64,000 nt of DNA from Euryodendron excelsum (lineage: Eukaryota; Streptophyta; Magnoliopsida; Ericales; Pentaphylacaceae), in NCBI GenBank assembly GCA_033060915.1, contig CM065377.1, positions 39,914,183 through 39,978,182 on the forward strand. The letters run 5' to 3'. Under the pieces are notes generated by a model. It was not told the origin of the DNA. It made no database searches and saw nothing but the letters and a program-made list of their open reading frames with translations. The position numbers and the translations under genes are program-made. Position 1 is the first letter of the stretch. The number at the start of each line of letters is the position of its first letter. Positions 10,138 through 21,725 of the stretch are shown in pieces.

Positions 10138-11059
10138 GCAGTGATCATTAGGTCAGCTAAATGATAGGAATACGACCGGTTCAAGTGGGCTTTGCAAGGG
10201 TTATATTTTGCTGTATAGTAGAGGAAAAGAAGGCCTCTTTTCATTTCAAGTGAAATTGCTTAGTCTATAAAGCTCTTTCAAAATTTTAGCAACACCTTAA
10301 AAAATGGTAAATGTTAGTTTACAGATTCATTCCTTGTATGCATTTGCCCCAGTGTTGGGGGGTGGCTCCCTGTTTGGGTTTCTGAATGAAAACTATTTAC
10401 GGCACTAATGGGCTCACCAATAGATTGCTTTTTGTTTGGGAGGATGAAATGATGGGTCCCTTTCATTTTGAGGGTTGAGCTACTTGCTGCTTTGCAAGGA
10501 CGTCCTTCGGGGGTCACTCTTTGGACTTCAACGAGTTTATGTGATTGATCCTTATCTCTCACCCTTCTGTATTTCCCTTCTCTCTATACTTTCTATTTCT
10601 CTCTCCCCTCTTTTCGGAGTCAGAGATTGTTTCTACTGAAAGTGATGTTTGTGTTATCCCATCCTTCAAGTTAGGGTAAAACATTTCAAAGGAAAAAGTC
10701 CTAGAGAAGAAGACATCATTCATGAAGTGCCATAAGACAACAATATAAACATGAAGACTTCGAATCCTTTTAATTTAGATGACGTTATTTTCATACTTAA
10801 ATTCGAATTGAAAATTGAAATGCAGGTTTGGAATAAACCCCTCAGACTGGTTTTGGAATCACGCTGGTGTCCTTCACACTCCATTTTCCATGTGTGTCAT
10901 CTGATTGCACAGGGAAGGTTTCCAGAGTTTGTGGTCTGGTGGAGTGGCAACATGGTGTCGAGGTCATGGCTTTGCATGAATTATGAATTGGGCGGGATGC
11001 TGGAGGGATTTTATTGGTTTGGCTGTGCTCTTAGACCTACAAAAACAAAAACAAAATGC

Positions 11060-12150
11060 AATTAGCATATGGAGGTGAAGATTTTATGCAATGCATACCC
11101 TATGAAGGTCCCTTCTTTGAGGGAATATAGGCACGATGTTGAGTACATTTTAGAGGTGGGGTTTTGCCCCTGTGTGCAATACAATACCTCTTCGACATGG
11201 GCCGATTGATGCTTCTTTGTTTAAGCAATCATGCCTCCATGGATGGAGAGAGATTTAGGTCTCTCTTGAGATATGGTTCTATGCATGCCATGAATCTTTA
11301 GGCTTGGAGAAACCCTTAGGGGTTTAGGTAGGCTTGATTAGCATGAGATTGAATCATCCCTTTTTCTCTACGGCTGATTGAATGCATGAGAATGCAATAA
11401 CTTGAGTTTCTTGGAACTCTTGTCCTGGGATAGATCTCAATGCATGAATAGAATAATAAATGCATGGGCAGCATAATGGCAATGGATAAGCAGTTTAGAA
11501 GAGCCCCTTTTTGTTCTCGCTTCATCATTTGGTTTTCTTGACCTTTATAGGTAAGGGAGAAGACAATGAGAATGTAAAAATAAAAACAAAAAAGAGAAGT
11601 TAGTGCCTTTGGATTGGAGATTTTTATGCAAAGCATGCCCTAGGGGTGCCCCTACTTTAAGAGACGGACTAAACATGATGTGTTGGCTCACTTTTTGGAG
11701 ATAGGGGGTTGCCCCTATATGCAATACTGTACCTATGTGAGCTTGTTCATTCATTCATTCACATATTCATATATTCATTTGATGAAAGTAGGAAGGACAG
11801 TTTTATTGCATTTGATTTTTTTTTTCATATACATGGAATTGAAAGTACATTTGAAGGGGAAGGGAAAAATTTTCCTTGGGACTTTCGCCTATTCTATTTT
11901 TACATTTGAAATCCCAAACTACTCTTGAGTCTTCAAATTCGCCTTCTTTGATGGAGGTTGGTGAGAGACCTTGATTTCGGAGTGCCCCTTGTCTTCTTGG
12001 CAGCCCTATCTTCGTGAGTGAATAGGGATTAGGGCCCCTCTTTATAAGATGATTTTGATGCATCCCATGAATCTTTAGGGTCACTTGGTACCCTTAGGAG
12101 TTTTGGTTGCCTTGATTTGAGCAAGAAGTTCTTTGGACCATTCCCTGGGG
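11060..12150 (-). repeat. Duplicated internal module of M1
   Basis: A segment carrying CATGAATCTTTAGG and GCCCCT..TGCAATAC occurs twice (about 11280/12060 and 11165/11709). The matching module in P1 is duplicated at about 57905 and 58658 (753 bp apart), the first copy being longer by about 220 bp. No coding signal. Confidence 0.5.
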
Positions 12151-12155
12151 GTTAA

Positions 12156-12653
12156 TCAGATGCATGGAGATGCAATGACTTGAGTTACTTTGAGAACTCT
12201 TGTCTTGAAATGAATATGGATGCATGAGCAGTTATGATGCGAAAAGATGTATAAATAGCATAATGACAAGAAATAAGCAACATAACAACATGAATTGAAC
12301 AGAATATAAGGGAAAGTAACGTGGTCGCCCTTTCCTTCTTGGTTTTGAAATTGACGTGCGTGTCTTAAATTCGACAGAGGTTCAGCTATGCATGTGGTGC
12401 TACATGAGCATGAGGTTGGGGGTTTACTAATGCTTCCTAAAAAGCTCAATTCTCGAACTTTCAAACCTCTAGCATCAACCTCGAAAAGGTAAACTCCATC
12501 TTTGGTTAATGGTTCGAGCAGGGGAACTATCAAGAGACCGTAGGCTAAGAAACTGATACAGCATCTGCCCACAGTCAATATATTGTTCCCCCTTCTATCT
12601 AGAAGGGTCGTAACCAGGTAATTTATGTAAAATACAAATGCAAACGAGCACAC
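12156..12653 (-). CDS. Sense-strand leader frame of M1, partly matched in P1 (unknown, doubtful)
   Basis: A 165-codon open frame starting about 0.4 kb after the PBS in the sense direction of M1. Residues from about 9 to 60, with INYLV, LLDR, ILTV and KD motifs, align with the frame at 57396-57638 of P1 (roughly three of four residues alike by eye) at the same distance from the PBS. Beyond that the P1 frame stops. No domain is recognised and no zinc knuckle is present. It may be a remnant of a leader or ORF1-type reading frame, or conserved non-coding DNA that happens to stay open. Confidence 0.22.
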   Translation of the reverse strand: MCSFAFVFYINYLVTTLLDRRGNNILTVGRCCISFLAYGLLIVPLLEPLTKDGVYLFEVDARGLKVRELSFLGSISKPPTSCSCSTTCIAEPLSNLRHARQFQNQEGKGDHVTFPYILFNSCCYVAYFLSLCYLYIFSHHNCSCIHIHFKTRVLKVTQVIASPCI

Positions 12654-13033
12654 TGAGTGTGTGTGAAATTTTCAAAAATGGTGGAAAGGACCTAACAAAA
12701 CACATCCGCTCCTATTCATTCATCACATTCATGGCAGTTAATTATGACATAAAAAATTAAAATGTGAACAAAGGTCCAGCTATAAAAGAAGATGCAAGAG
12801 TTAGTAACTTTTCAAAAAAACTCAAAGCAAGATAAAATGGATGCTTAATGCAAGAGCATGAATGTAGGCAATGAATGCAAGCGATGACACTTATTTGAAA
12901 ACCGTTTTGAAAAATAATGTTTGTTTTGGAAACTTAGAAAATTTTGAAAAATGGATAAAACTGGACAAAGTAACTGGAGATTCTGGATAAGTGAAGGGTG
13001 AAGAGGCGTGACAATGGCCAAACCCTCTAAGTA

Positions 13034-13051
13034 TTCCCAGCGGAGTCGCCA
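13034..13051 (-). other. Primer-binding site of M1
   Basis: On the minus strand TGGCGACTCCGCTGGGAA, two bases from the LTR end. It matches the 3' end expected of a plant tRNA whose acceptor side reads CAGCGGAGTCGCCA, which I recall as tRNA-Arg, the primer reported for Ogre elements. It fixes M1 on the minus strand with its 5' LTR to the right. Confidence 0.75.
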
Positions 13052-13688
13052 GCTATCACGCCCTGATTTTTAACTAAGTCCTTTCGGCTCAGGAAAGAGC
13101 ACGATACTCTCTCGTTAGAACTCGTCCTTCTAGAAGGACAAGTGCGACTTAGTTTGAACTTGAACTTGATTTGATTTAAGGCCTCTTCGAAAAATTTTAG
13201 AGTCACCACCTAACTTGATTAAGGTGAGTTAGGTCACCTAAAACTAAGTATAATCCGAAGATTCGACTTAGGGTTTTAGAAAAAGGTTTAGGAAAACTTT
13301 TCCAAGAGAGGGTTTTTAAGAAAGTAGGCTGTTTGGCAACCTTTGGAAGGTTTTAAATCCCTTTTTGAAAATAACTCCATTTTGGTCTTTTGAAAACAGA
13401 AATCTATGGTCCGGGGGTTGGTTACGTGTAGGGAAGATATTCTAAAATCATCACTCTACCCTGCCCTTTCGGTACCTACATGTCCAATCATCTTTTGTTA
13501 ACTCATTAAAATAACCGGTTACTATTATCTACTTTAGAATTTTGAAAAAAAGATTTGGTCATCACTTTCTGGATGAATGATGCATGTTGCATGTTATCAA
13601 TAAGACAGTTAAAAAAATGAGAGTTTGAAAGGATTTAAGATAAAAATCTTGAATTGATAGAAACTTTTGAAAAGAGTTTAAATAAAAG

Positions 13689-13771
13689 TTATAATCGCAC
13701 CATTTTAGGTTGCTTATGTATCTCATTTGGCAAGAATCAAGTCATTTATAGTTCGGGCAAGAGCCCGATAG
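13689..13771 (-). promoter_or_regulatory. Triple-hairpin block (copy in LTR1)
   Basis: On minus: GGGC-tctt-GCCC, TCTT..GAGA, ACC..GGT. Compared with S1 the first stem shows GGAC/GTCC changed to GGGC/GCCC, a paired substitution. Confidence 0.6.
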
Positions 13772-14706
13772 AAAAGAGGCACATTATAACCTTTGGAATG
13801 TTTTGAAGAAACATTGAGATCTTTGGAAAGGTTTGAAGACACTTTACAGTCTTTGAGAAAAGAGAACTTGAGAATTCTGATTAGGAATCAGATGTTGGAG
13901 TGTTTTTGGAATAAAACTTGAAGGGTTTTTAAAGTGCTCTTGAAATGGGATTTTAAAGTGTTTTGAAATGCTTTTGGATGAAACTCAAGAGAGTTTTGAA
14001 AGTTTTATAAACTTGACTATGGACTTGAAAATTAGATTTGGACTCACAAGAGCTCTTATAAACTTGCTTGAAATGATTTTTTAAAATAACTTTCATGTAC
14101 CTTATGAAAGGCATGTTAAATATTTCATCACCTTTGAGAGGTTAGTTAATAAATAGCTAAACTCCTTTAAGGCTATAACTTTTGAAAACATTTTCGAAAA
14201 AGGGGCTAGAGACTTCCCTTAGGTTTTTATAGCTTTAGGGTTATAAAACCCTATTTGATATATCACCTCCCTTGAATAACATCACTCATGTAAGGCATAA
14301 GGTTACTTCAACGATGTGACTTTTGAAAATCATTTTTTAAAGTAGCTTTTAAAAATATTTAGGATTTTAGAACCCTAATATGGACAATCTTGAAGGTTGT
14401 ACTTAATGTGTCACTGTCCTTAGAATCTCTTAACCATAAAGGGTTATGGACACTTTAGGGTTGTGAGTTTTTAGAACTATTTTGAAAATAGTCTTTAGAA
14501 AAAATGTTAAGTGTCTATCCATTGAGACAAGTTTAAAAGAACCTCTTGGAAGCATTTTAAAGATCGAGTACGAAAGTATTTTTCAAAAGATTTGGGGTTT
14601 GAATTTTGAAATCTCAAGAGAGTAGGATGTTTTTGGAAAGTATGTTATGAAAATAGTTTTTGAGTTGAAAAATTATTTGAAAAGGGGGCTTTGAATTGGA
14701 ACCTTG

Positions 14707-14850
14707 AAACTTACTAACCTAGGTTGGGTTGACCTAGGGTTAACTAACTAAGGTTAAGTTAACCTAAGGTTAAAGTGACCTAGGGTTAACTAACTTGGGT
14801 TAAGTTAACCTAAGGTTGGACAACTAGGGTCAAGTTAACCTAGGGTTAGA
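14707..14850 (-). repeat. Class B U5 array (CCTAGGGTTAAC type)
   Basis: Repeats of GTTAACCTAGGGTTA and AACTTGGGTTAAG. Longer versions lie at 19960-20230 and 54990-55290. It resembles telomeric CCCTAAA only superficially, since the unit is about 30 bp. Confidence 0.65.
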
Positions 14851-15365
14851 AGGTAGTTTGGAACTAGGGCTTTCGAAATGTGGTTTTATGCATGAAATTT
14901 GAAAATGGGTTTTGAAAACCATTTTATGAAAACCACTCAAGTGAGTGTTGGGGTCCTATGGTTGATATTTGGAAACCACTCAAGCGAGAGTTGCCTTGGA
15001 ACCATTTCACCCACAAACTCAAGAGAGCAAAACTTGTGAAAATCAACATTGAATAGATAGTTTTGAAGACATAAAAATTAAAGAGAGTGATCCTTTGAAA
15101 ATTGACTTTGGAAAGGAGGTTTTGAAAAATCACTTTTAAGAGGCTGAAGACCACTTTAAAGAATAAGGGTCCATATGGTTGATTTGAAGGAAATCACTCC
15201 AAAGAGGACTCCATTGGACCATTCCAACCACAATATTCAAGAGAGCAAAACTTCTAAAAATCAAGGTAAAAATAATAGTTTAGGAAAATCATTTTTATGG
15301 AAATTAAAGAGAGTGCCACTTGAAAACCCTTTTTGAAGGGGATTGTTTTCAAAGCCATTTTTGAA

Positions 15366-15563
15366 GAGAATGCAAGATAGAATGATTGATATGAATTGAA
15401 CGCAAATGATGGCATGTTTTTGAAAACAGTTTTGAAAAGTTTGATTTTCAAAAATTTGAAGTGGATATAATTGGACTAATTAATCAAAGATTCTAGATGA
15501 GTGAAGGGTAAAGGGACATGACAATGGCCTAACTCTCTAAGCCTCCCCAGTAGAGTCGCCAAC
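15366..15563 (-). mobile_element. Remnant interior and PBS of a second element (M2)
   Basis: About 180 bp homologous to the PBS-proximal interior of M1 (compare 12840-13033), ending in a PBS at 15544-15561, which reads TGGCGACTCTACTGGGGA on minus. It abuts truncated LTR1 on the left and LTR2 on the right, so two element fragments have been joined by deletion or illegitimate recombination. Confidence 0.65.
15544..15561 (-). other. Primer-binding site of M2
   Basis: On minus TGGCGACTCTACTGGGGA, two bases from the start of LTR2. It differs from the M1 site at only a few bases. Confidence 0.75.
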
Positions 15564-16189
15564 TAACACACCTCGGTTTTTTTACACTCATGAATGGTGA
15601 AAAAAATGTATGGTACACTATCATTAGAACTTATCCTCCTAGAAGGACAATTGCAACAAGGTTTGAGTTCGAAATTGATTTGAATAAGGGTTTTTCAAAA
15701 AAGATTTGGAATCGCCACCTAATTTGATTACGGTGAGTTAGGTCACTTAAAACTATGTAAAATTTGAAGATCAAACTTAGGATTTTTAAAAAGGTTTTGA
15801 AAAACCCTCAAGAAAGGGTTTTTGGAGAAAGCAGGTAGGTTGGCAACCTTTGAAAAATGTTTAAGCCCTTTTTTAAAAGAGACTCTTGTTTTGGTCTCTC
15901 AAAAACAATGATCTATGGTCCGGGAGTTGGTTACATATAGGGAAGACGCACTGGGCTATCACCCTATCATGCCTTTATAGTACCTACATATCTTTCTACC
16001 GTAAGTTCACTAAATTAGAATCTTCAATAAACAAAGGTCCAATACTATCCACTTTGAAAAGAATTTTACAAAACTTTTTGACATGATGCATGATATGCAA
16101 GTGCAAGAAAATGATTTAATTTTGAAAATAAATTTGAAAAGGGGATTTGAAGTTTGAAAAAGGTTGAGAAAATTGAAAACTTGAAAAGG

Positions 16190-16273
16190 GTTATGACCGT
16201 ACCCATGAGGGTTGCCTACGTATCCCCTTGTTGGGAATCAGGTCAGTCGTAGTTTAGACACGGTGTCCGATTG
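16190..16273 (-). promoter_or_regulatory. Triple-hairpin block (copy in LTR2)
   Basis: On minus: GGACAC..GTGTCT, TCCC..GGGA, ACCC-tcat-GGGT. Here the first stem has changed most while remaining mostly pairable. Confidence 0.55.
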
Positions 16274-18400
16274 AAAATAGACACTTTAAGGTCCTTGAAA
16301 AGATTTTATTTGAACCTTGATTTGAAGATTGGAAATTGAATTTTGATTTGAAATCAAACTTTGAAGTAAAACTTGGACTTATTTTGAAAAGATTGAATTA
16401 AATCTTGAAATCATCTTAACTTGAATTGGAGTTTCCTAACTTAGGGTTAGGGATTGAACTTAGGTTTTTAGCCTCCTAGGGTTTATGTAACCTAGGGTTT
16501 AGATAACCTAGGGTTTAGACAACCTAGGGTTGGAGCATGCGATCGAATGGGAAAGACTTGATATGAACTTGAAAAGTTTGATGTTACGAAGTTCCGATTT
16601 AAGAAAGTTTTGAATTTGAAAAGTTCCATTTTAGGAACGAATTGATTTTGGAAAGATTGATTTGATTTAGAAACACTTGACTTGAAAAGACTTGTAAAGA
16701 TTTGACTTGATTTGAAAATATTTGATTTAGAAGAATTTGGCTAGTTAGAATTTGGAAAGCTTGAACTTAGGAAAGTTTTGAATTAGGATTGTACCATATT
16801 AGGAAAGTTCTATTTTCAGGAAAAACTTGATTTATAAAGATTTGATTTAGGAAAAGTTTGAACTTAGAAAGCTTTGAATTTGAAATTTAGAAAGATTTGA
16901 AAAGTTAAATTCAGAAAGTTGAATTTGAAAAGATTTGACCTAGGATTGAGGTAACTAGGGACATAAGCAATCCTAGGACCTAAAGTTTATGCAATGAACT
17001 TGAATTTGGAAAAATTGGATTTCAATTGAAAAAAGAACGTTTTGTTTTTGAAAAGTTTTGAAAAATGAAGTTTTGAAATTTAGAAATACTAATATTAGGA
17101 AAGATTTGATTTATATTTCTAAAGGAAAATATTAGATTTTATTTCCAAAAATAGAAGATTTGATTTAGTTTCAAAATTGAAAGATTTGATTTAATTTCCT
17201 ATTTGGACAAGATTTGATTCGACTTGAAATTGGAAGGCTTAATTTTGGAAACTTATGACTTGGTAGAAAAAGGGTTTTAGATATCTATGATTTGAGGCAA
17301 ATAGAAAATCATGATATTAAGAAAGAAATTAGGGTTTCCTAATCATGGATTCTAGGGTTTTGACTTAGACTTCAAGACAAGAAGTTTTTAGAAAGTAGAT
17401 ATTTGAAAAGAGCTTTTTAGGGAGTGGATTTACAAAAACTATTTTGGAAAAGTTTGAATATAGACTTTTGCAAGTCTTTTTTAATATCTCACTTTCCTAA
17501 AACAATTCTAACTATGAAATGATTAGAACCATTCTAGAGTTGTGATTTTGAAAACAACTAGGATAACAAAATTTGGACCTTAATGATCCCATTGAATGTA
17601 ACACTTTTCTAAAGCAATCCTAACCATGGAATGGCAAGAATCACTATAAAATTGTGATTTATTGAAAAATAATTTAATACTTGAACTCAAATTTAGACCT
17701 TGATGGTCGTATTGAATATAACACTTTCCTAAAACAATCCTAGCCATGGAATGGCTAGAATCATCTTAGGGTTGTGGTTTTAAAAATAAGTTTGAAAGAA
17801 AAAGGTTTTAAATGCAATTTTTGAAAGAGAACTTTGATGCAAGTTTGAAAACAACTTTGAATGTAATGGATGAACATGAAAATTATAATGCAATAGGGTC
17901 GTGAGCATACAAGGTTAGGGTTCACCACATAATCAAGGGGGCGAAACCCATGCCATCTTAGGTTAAACTCGAAGAAAGCCCCTAGCACGGTGACCTTCAA
18001 CAATTTTTCCTAGACATGAACTGAGAAGTCCCTTGTTTGAAGCATGCAAGAAGAGGAGGTAGAAGATGGGGATTAAAATAGAAGAGAACCTAAGTAGGTT
18101 AGGAGAGATAAGAGAGGGGGGATTGCATAAACGAAATTGAAAACCTACCTTGTCTCTTTTCTATGCTTTATTTGCTTCACATTGAAAGCTTTGAATACAC
18201 AATACTTGATCTTGAATGGATGCTTAGAGACTTGTATTCGAGTGTATAGAGTGTATAAGGGCTAGGACTTGTGTGTATGGAGTGGAGGGAGGCTAGGGCT
18301 TGAAGGCGACTTCAGAAAACTAGGGATTTGAAGCCTATTTTCAGTCAGGCAACATTTCTGGAGCGAGTTTGTGGATCCTTTTTACGCAGGAGGTGGTTTG

Positions 18401-18408
18401 TATTTATA
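18401..18408 (-). promoter_or_regulatory. TATA box of LTR2
   Basis: TATAAATA on minus, with palindromic boxes beginning 19 bp upstream. Confidence 0.7.
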
Positions 18409-18426
18409 GGCAACTGAACTGACATT

Positions 18427-18523
18427 GTCGCTTGTTGTAGTGGCACCAGGGTTAATTTCCCATTAGCACCACTAGCAGTGGCACCAGGCTTAATTTTGCC
18501 TTGGCGCCACTAGTAGAAAAGTT
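18427..18523 (-). promoter_or_regulatory. Three class A boxes, 38-bp period (LTR2)
   Basis: Boxes start at 18427, 18465 and 18503, exactly 38 bp apart. The middle one, AGCACCACT..AGTGGCACC, keeps the pairing layout of GGCGCCACT/AGTGGCGCC with some mismatches. The outer ones keep one arm well. Confidence 0.75.
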
Positions 18524-19313
18524 GTTAGAGTGGCAAGGAATAGATCTTTTGACCCTTGGGATGCAAGGTAGAAGATTTGGGCGTCTATCCTAGTGATTAC
18601 AATCCAATTTTTAGCCTGGCTCCACTAGGAGTAACTCTGAAAAGTCCAGTAATGATCCAGAAGGCTAGGGATGTGTCGCGCCCCGATTTTTAGGGGTCCA
18701 AGGTCCTTTCGGCTCGGACACGAAAATGTACAGAACTCTGTCACTAGAACTCATCCTCCTAGAAGGACAAGTGCGACTAGGTTTAAAAATTGGTTTGACT
18801 AAGGGCTTTTTAGAAAAATAAGAGTCGCCGCCTAACTTGATTGAGGTGAGTTAGGGCACCTAAAGCTAAGTGTGAATCCGAAGATTAAACTTAGAGTTTT
18901 TGAAAATTCCCTCAAGAGAGGGTTTTTAGGAAAACAGGTTGCTTGGCAACCCTTGGAAATATTTAAGCCCTTTTTGAAAAATAACTCCATTTTGGTCTTT
19001 CGAAAACAAAAATCTATGGTCCAAGGGTTGGTTACGTGTAGGGAAGATATCCTAAGATCATCACCCTACCCTTTCGGTACCTATATGTCTAATCACCCTT
19101 TTGTTCACTCACTAGAATAACCAGTTACCATTGTCCACTTAAAATACACTTTATAATTTTGAAAACGGGGTTCAGTCATCACTTTTCGGATGGATGATGC
19201 ATGATGCAAGTTTTTGGAAAAAGTTTGAAAATAATGGGGGTTTTGAAAAAGTTTGGAATAGAAACTTTGAATTGATTGAAATTTTTGAAAAAGGGATTGG
19301 GGCTGAAATAAAA

Positions 19314-19397
19314 GTTATGACCGCACCATTTTAGGTTGCCTACGTGTCTCATTTGGCGAGAATCAGGTCAATCGTAGTTCGGGGAAGAGCCCGATAG
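19314..19397 (-). promoter_or_regulatory. Triple-hairpin block (copy in S2)
   Basis: On minus: GGGC..CCCC (one mismatch), TCTC-gccaaat-GAGA and ACC-taaaat-GGT, with intact CTACG/CGTAG-type outer arms (CGTAG present; one arm CTACG). Confidence 0.6.
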
Positions 19398-19959
19398 GAA
19401 AATAGGCGCATTAGGGCCTTTGGAAAGTTTTGAAGACACCTTAAGGTCTTTGGAAAGATTTGAAGAGACTTTGTGGTCTTGGAAGTTTTGACTTAAAATT
19501 GGATGGTGGAGTGTTTTGAAAATGTTCTTGGATCAACCTTAGGGAGTTTTGGAAAAGTGCTTTGGCATGACTCGAGAGAACTTGAAGTGTTTTTGAAGTC
19601 TTGTTTTGAAAACCTTGGAGGAATGTTTTGATGACTTAGTTTTTTAAAGTGGTTTTCGAAAATGGCTAAGGGTTTGGAGTCCTAATATGGACAACCTTAG
19701 AGGTTGTTCTTGTTTTATCACTTCTCCTTGATATCCCTAACCATGAGAGGGCTAGGGACACCTTAGGTTTGTGACACTTTAAAAACACTTTTGGAAAAGT
19801 CTTGAAGAGGGAATGTAAGAACATTTGAAGAGTTTATGGAGTCGGTTTTTTGAAATCAAGAGAATAGGAGTTTTTGAAAAAAAAAATGGGTCATGAGAAT
19901 AGTTTAAATTTGAGTGATCATTTTAGAAAAGGGTTCAAGAGTTGGAACCTTGAAGTGTA

Positions 19960-20230
19960 TTAACCTAGGTTGGGTTAGCCTAGGGTTAGGGGTGACCTAA
20001 GGTTAACTAACTTGGGTTAGGTTAATCTAGAGTTAAGATGATCTATGGTTAACTAACTCGGGTTGGGTTAACCTAAGGTGAGTGAACTAGGGCTAAGTTA
20101 ACCTAGGGTTGGACAACTAGGGTCAAGTTAACCTAGGGTTGGTCAACTAGGGTCAAGTTAACCTAGGGTTGGACAACTAGGGTCAAGTTAACCTAGGGTT
20201 GGACAACTAGGGTCAAGTTAACCTAGGGAT
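19960..20230 (-). repeat. Class B U5 array with 30-bp units
   Basis: Units of GGACAACTAGGGTCAAG plus TTAACCTAGGGTT repeat nearly perfectly at about 20110-20228, preceded by more degenerate copies. The last units are close to identical, indicating recent expansion. Confidence 0.8.
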
Positions 20231-21640
20231 AGATTGGAGAATGGTTTTTGAAAATTGTTTTGATGCATTCTTGGAAAGAGTTTTGAAAACAAAACATGTT
20301 ATGCAAAAGACTTTGGTTGGCAATCCTTTTGAAGATCATTTCCATGAAAATTTTGACCCTAGTTAAGAGTATGGTTTGTATGGTTGGTGTTTGGAAACCC
20401 TTCCAAGGGAGGTTTCCTCAATGGCCATTATAACCTTTATCTTGACAAGAGTGGAGGTTTTAAAATTCAACATGACGATGACAATTTTTGGAAAATCATT
20501 TTTGGTTCAAAGATGGAGAGAGTGCATTTTTGAAAATCATCTTTTGAGAAGGATTTTGAAAACCACTTTTCAAGGAGACCATTCCATCAAGAGAGGGTTC
20601 ATATGGCCAACAAAAGGGAGACCACTCAAGAGAGGGTTCCATGGGGCTATTCCAACCACTAAACTTGAGAGAATAGAAACCATAGAATTCAAAGAGTTTG
20701 AACATCATTCTTAGGCAAGCATAAAGAGAAAAGGGAGTCATTCTAACAATTTAGGGCTCCTATGGCCAATATAAAGCAAGACCACTCAAGAGACGATTCC
20801 ATGGGACCATTTTAGCCATTAAATTTGATAGAATGAAAACCTTGAAAATTAGGGAGTTTGAAAGCAACGTTTGTGCAAGTTGAAATGCAATGATGCCAAA
20901 ATGAGAGTTAGGGGGTTAGTAGGGGGCTCTTCTAAGGCATAATTCTAAGATCTCATCCTAAACTTCAAGGCACCAACTCTTGGAACAATTTTTGAAGGAA
21001 ATGTAGAACTTGAAAATGACATAAAATTAAAAGCAATGTAGGCATTGTGGATCATGACAATAAGCATAAAATGAAGCCAAGCACACAAGATATGATCAAA
21101 ATAGGAATATGCAAGGGGTCATGATTTACATACAAGGCTTTTAGGCTACACCACATAAACAAGGGGCTCCTAGGCCATACCATCTTAAAGTAGGCTAGTG
21201 AGAGGTCTCCCTACAAGGTGGCTCTCACTTGCTTTCCTCTAGGCATGATCTAAGAGCCCTCTTGGCTCAAGCATGCAAGAAAGGGGGGTTGAAGATGGGG
21301 ATTAAAATAGAGAATAGCCTAAGTAGGCTAGAAGGGAAAAGAGAAGAGTGGGGGAGAGCATAAATGTAAAAGGGATACCATCTTTTACCTTCAACACATT
21401 TGTAGTCTTCAATGGATGTCTTGATTGGAGCTTGAGTGACTTCAAGAAGGCTTGAGAGGTTAGAGTGGTGTGTATAAGTGTGTATGAGGCCTCGTATATG
21501 GAGTGTATAAGCTTAGGAAGGGTAGAATCTAGTCTAAGTGTTGGAGGGGAGGAATATATGTAGAGATTCGAGTTTCTAGAGTGATTTCAGCAGAGTTTCG
21601 TATCAATTTCGGACCTGGAATATGCAAGGGGGGAGGCCTC

Positions 21641-21648
21641 TATTTATA
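21641..21648 (-). promoter_or_regulatory. TATA box of S2
   Basis: TATAAATA on minus, followed downstream by GAGGCCTCCC. Boxes begin 20 bp upstream. Confidence 0.7.
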
Positions 21649-21668
21649 GGCAATCTGGAACAAACCTT

Positions 21669-21725
21669 GCGCATGTGCTACATGCGCATTGCCAAAATTT
21701 GGCCTTGCGCATGTAGGACATGCGC
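21669..21725 (-). promoter_or_regulatory. Two class B boxes, 38-bp period (S2)
   Basis: GCGCATGT-gct-ACATGCGC at 21669-21687 and GCGCATGT-agg-ACATGCGC at 21707-21725. Both have perfect 8-bp arms, with the two starts exactly 38 bp apart. This is the best-preserved class B pair in the window. Confidence 0.85.

Larger units (their letters stand above)
8006..13033 (-). mobile_element. M1 internal region, 5' part (about 5 kb, no gag or pol)
   Basis: The interior of M1 between S1 and the PBS. It is collinear, in reverse orientation, with 57040-61486 of P1. Matching landmarks are the PBS leader (13033 and 57040), the TACTAATGCTTCC segment (12427 and about 57670), the antisense frame (9865-10137 and 59970-60401), and the repeat rich in ATGCAT and CATAC (8885-9110 and 61020-61440). 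Only short frames are open and none shows a zinc knuckle, protease, RT or integrase motif. It looks like the leader of a non-autonomous or deleted Ogre-like element. Known Ogre elements have an extra ORF1 upstream of gag, but I cannot identify it here. Confidence 0.6.
13054..15365 (-). mobile_element. Truncated 5' LTR of M1 (LTR1, class B U5 portion)
   Basis: It starts TATCACGCCCTG on plus, a transition-decayed form of the TGTCGC LTR terminus, and runs through U5 to about 15365. There it stops short of any TATA box and is replaced by another element's interior. It contains the triple-hairpin block (13689-13771) and the CCTAGGTTAAC-type array (14707-14850) typical of class B. About half of the LTR is missing. 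The right boundary is approximate. Confidence 0.7.
15564..18673 (-). mobile_element. LTR2 of M2, first part (class A, U5 to promoter)
   Basis: A class A LTR on minus, starting TAACACACCTCGG. It carries the triple-hairpin block (16190-16273), a short CCTAGGGTTTA array (about 16440-16530), the AT-rich degenerate array (16540-17340), a TATA box (18401-18408) and three palindromic boxes (18427-18523). It breaks at 18673 where solo LTR S2 is inserted and resumes at 23471. Short frames such as 15886-16086 and 17761-18003 are not genes. Confidence 0.8.

Noticed and set aside
10751..11065. 104-codon plus frame as a possible host gene
   Set aside because: Inside the M1 interior, antisense, not preserved in P1, with no recognisable domain.
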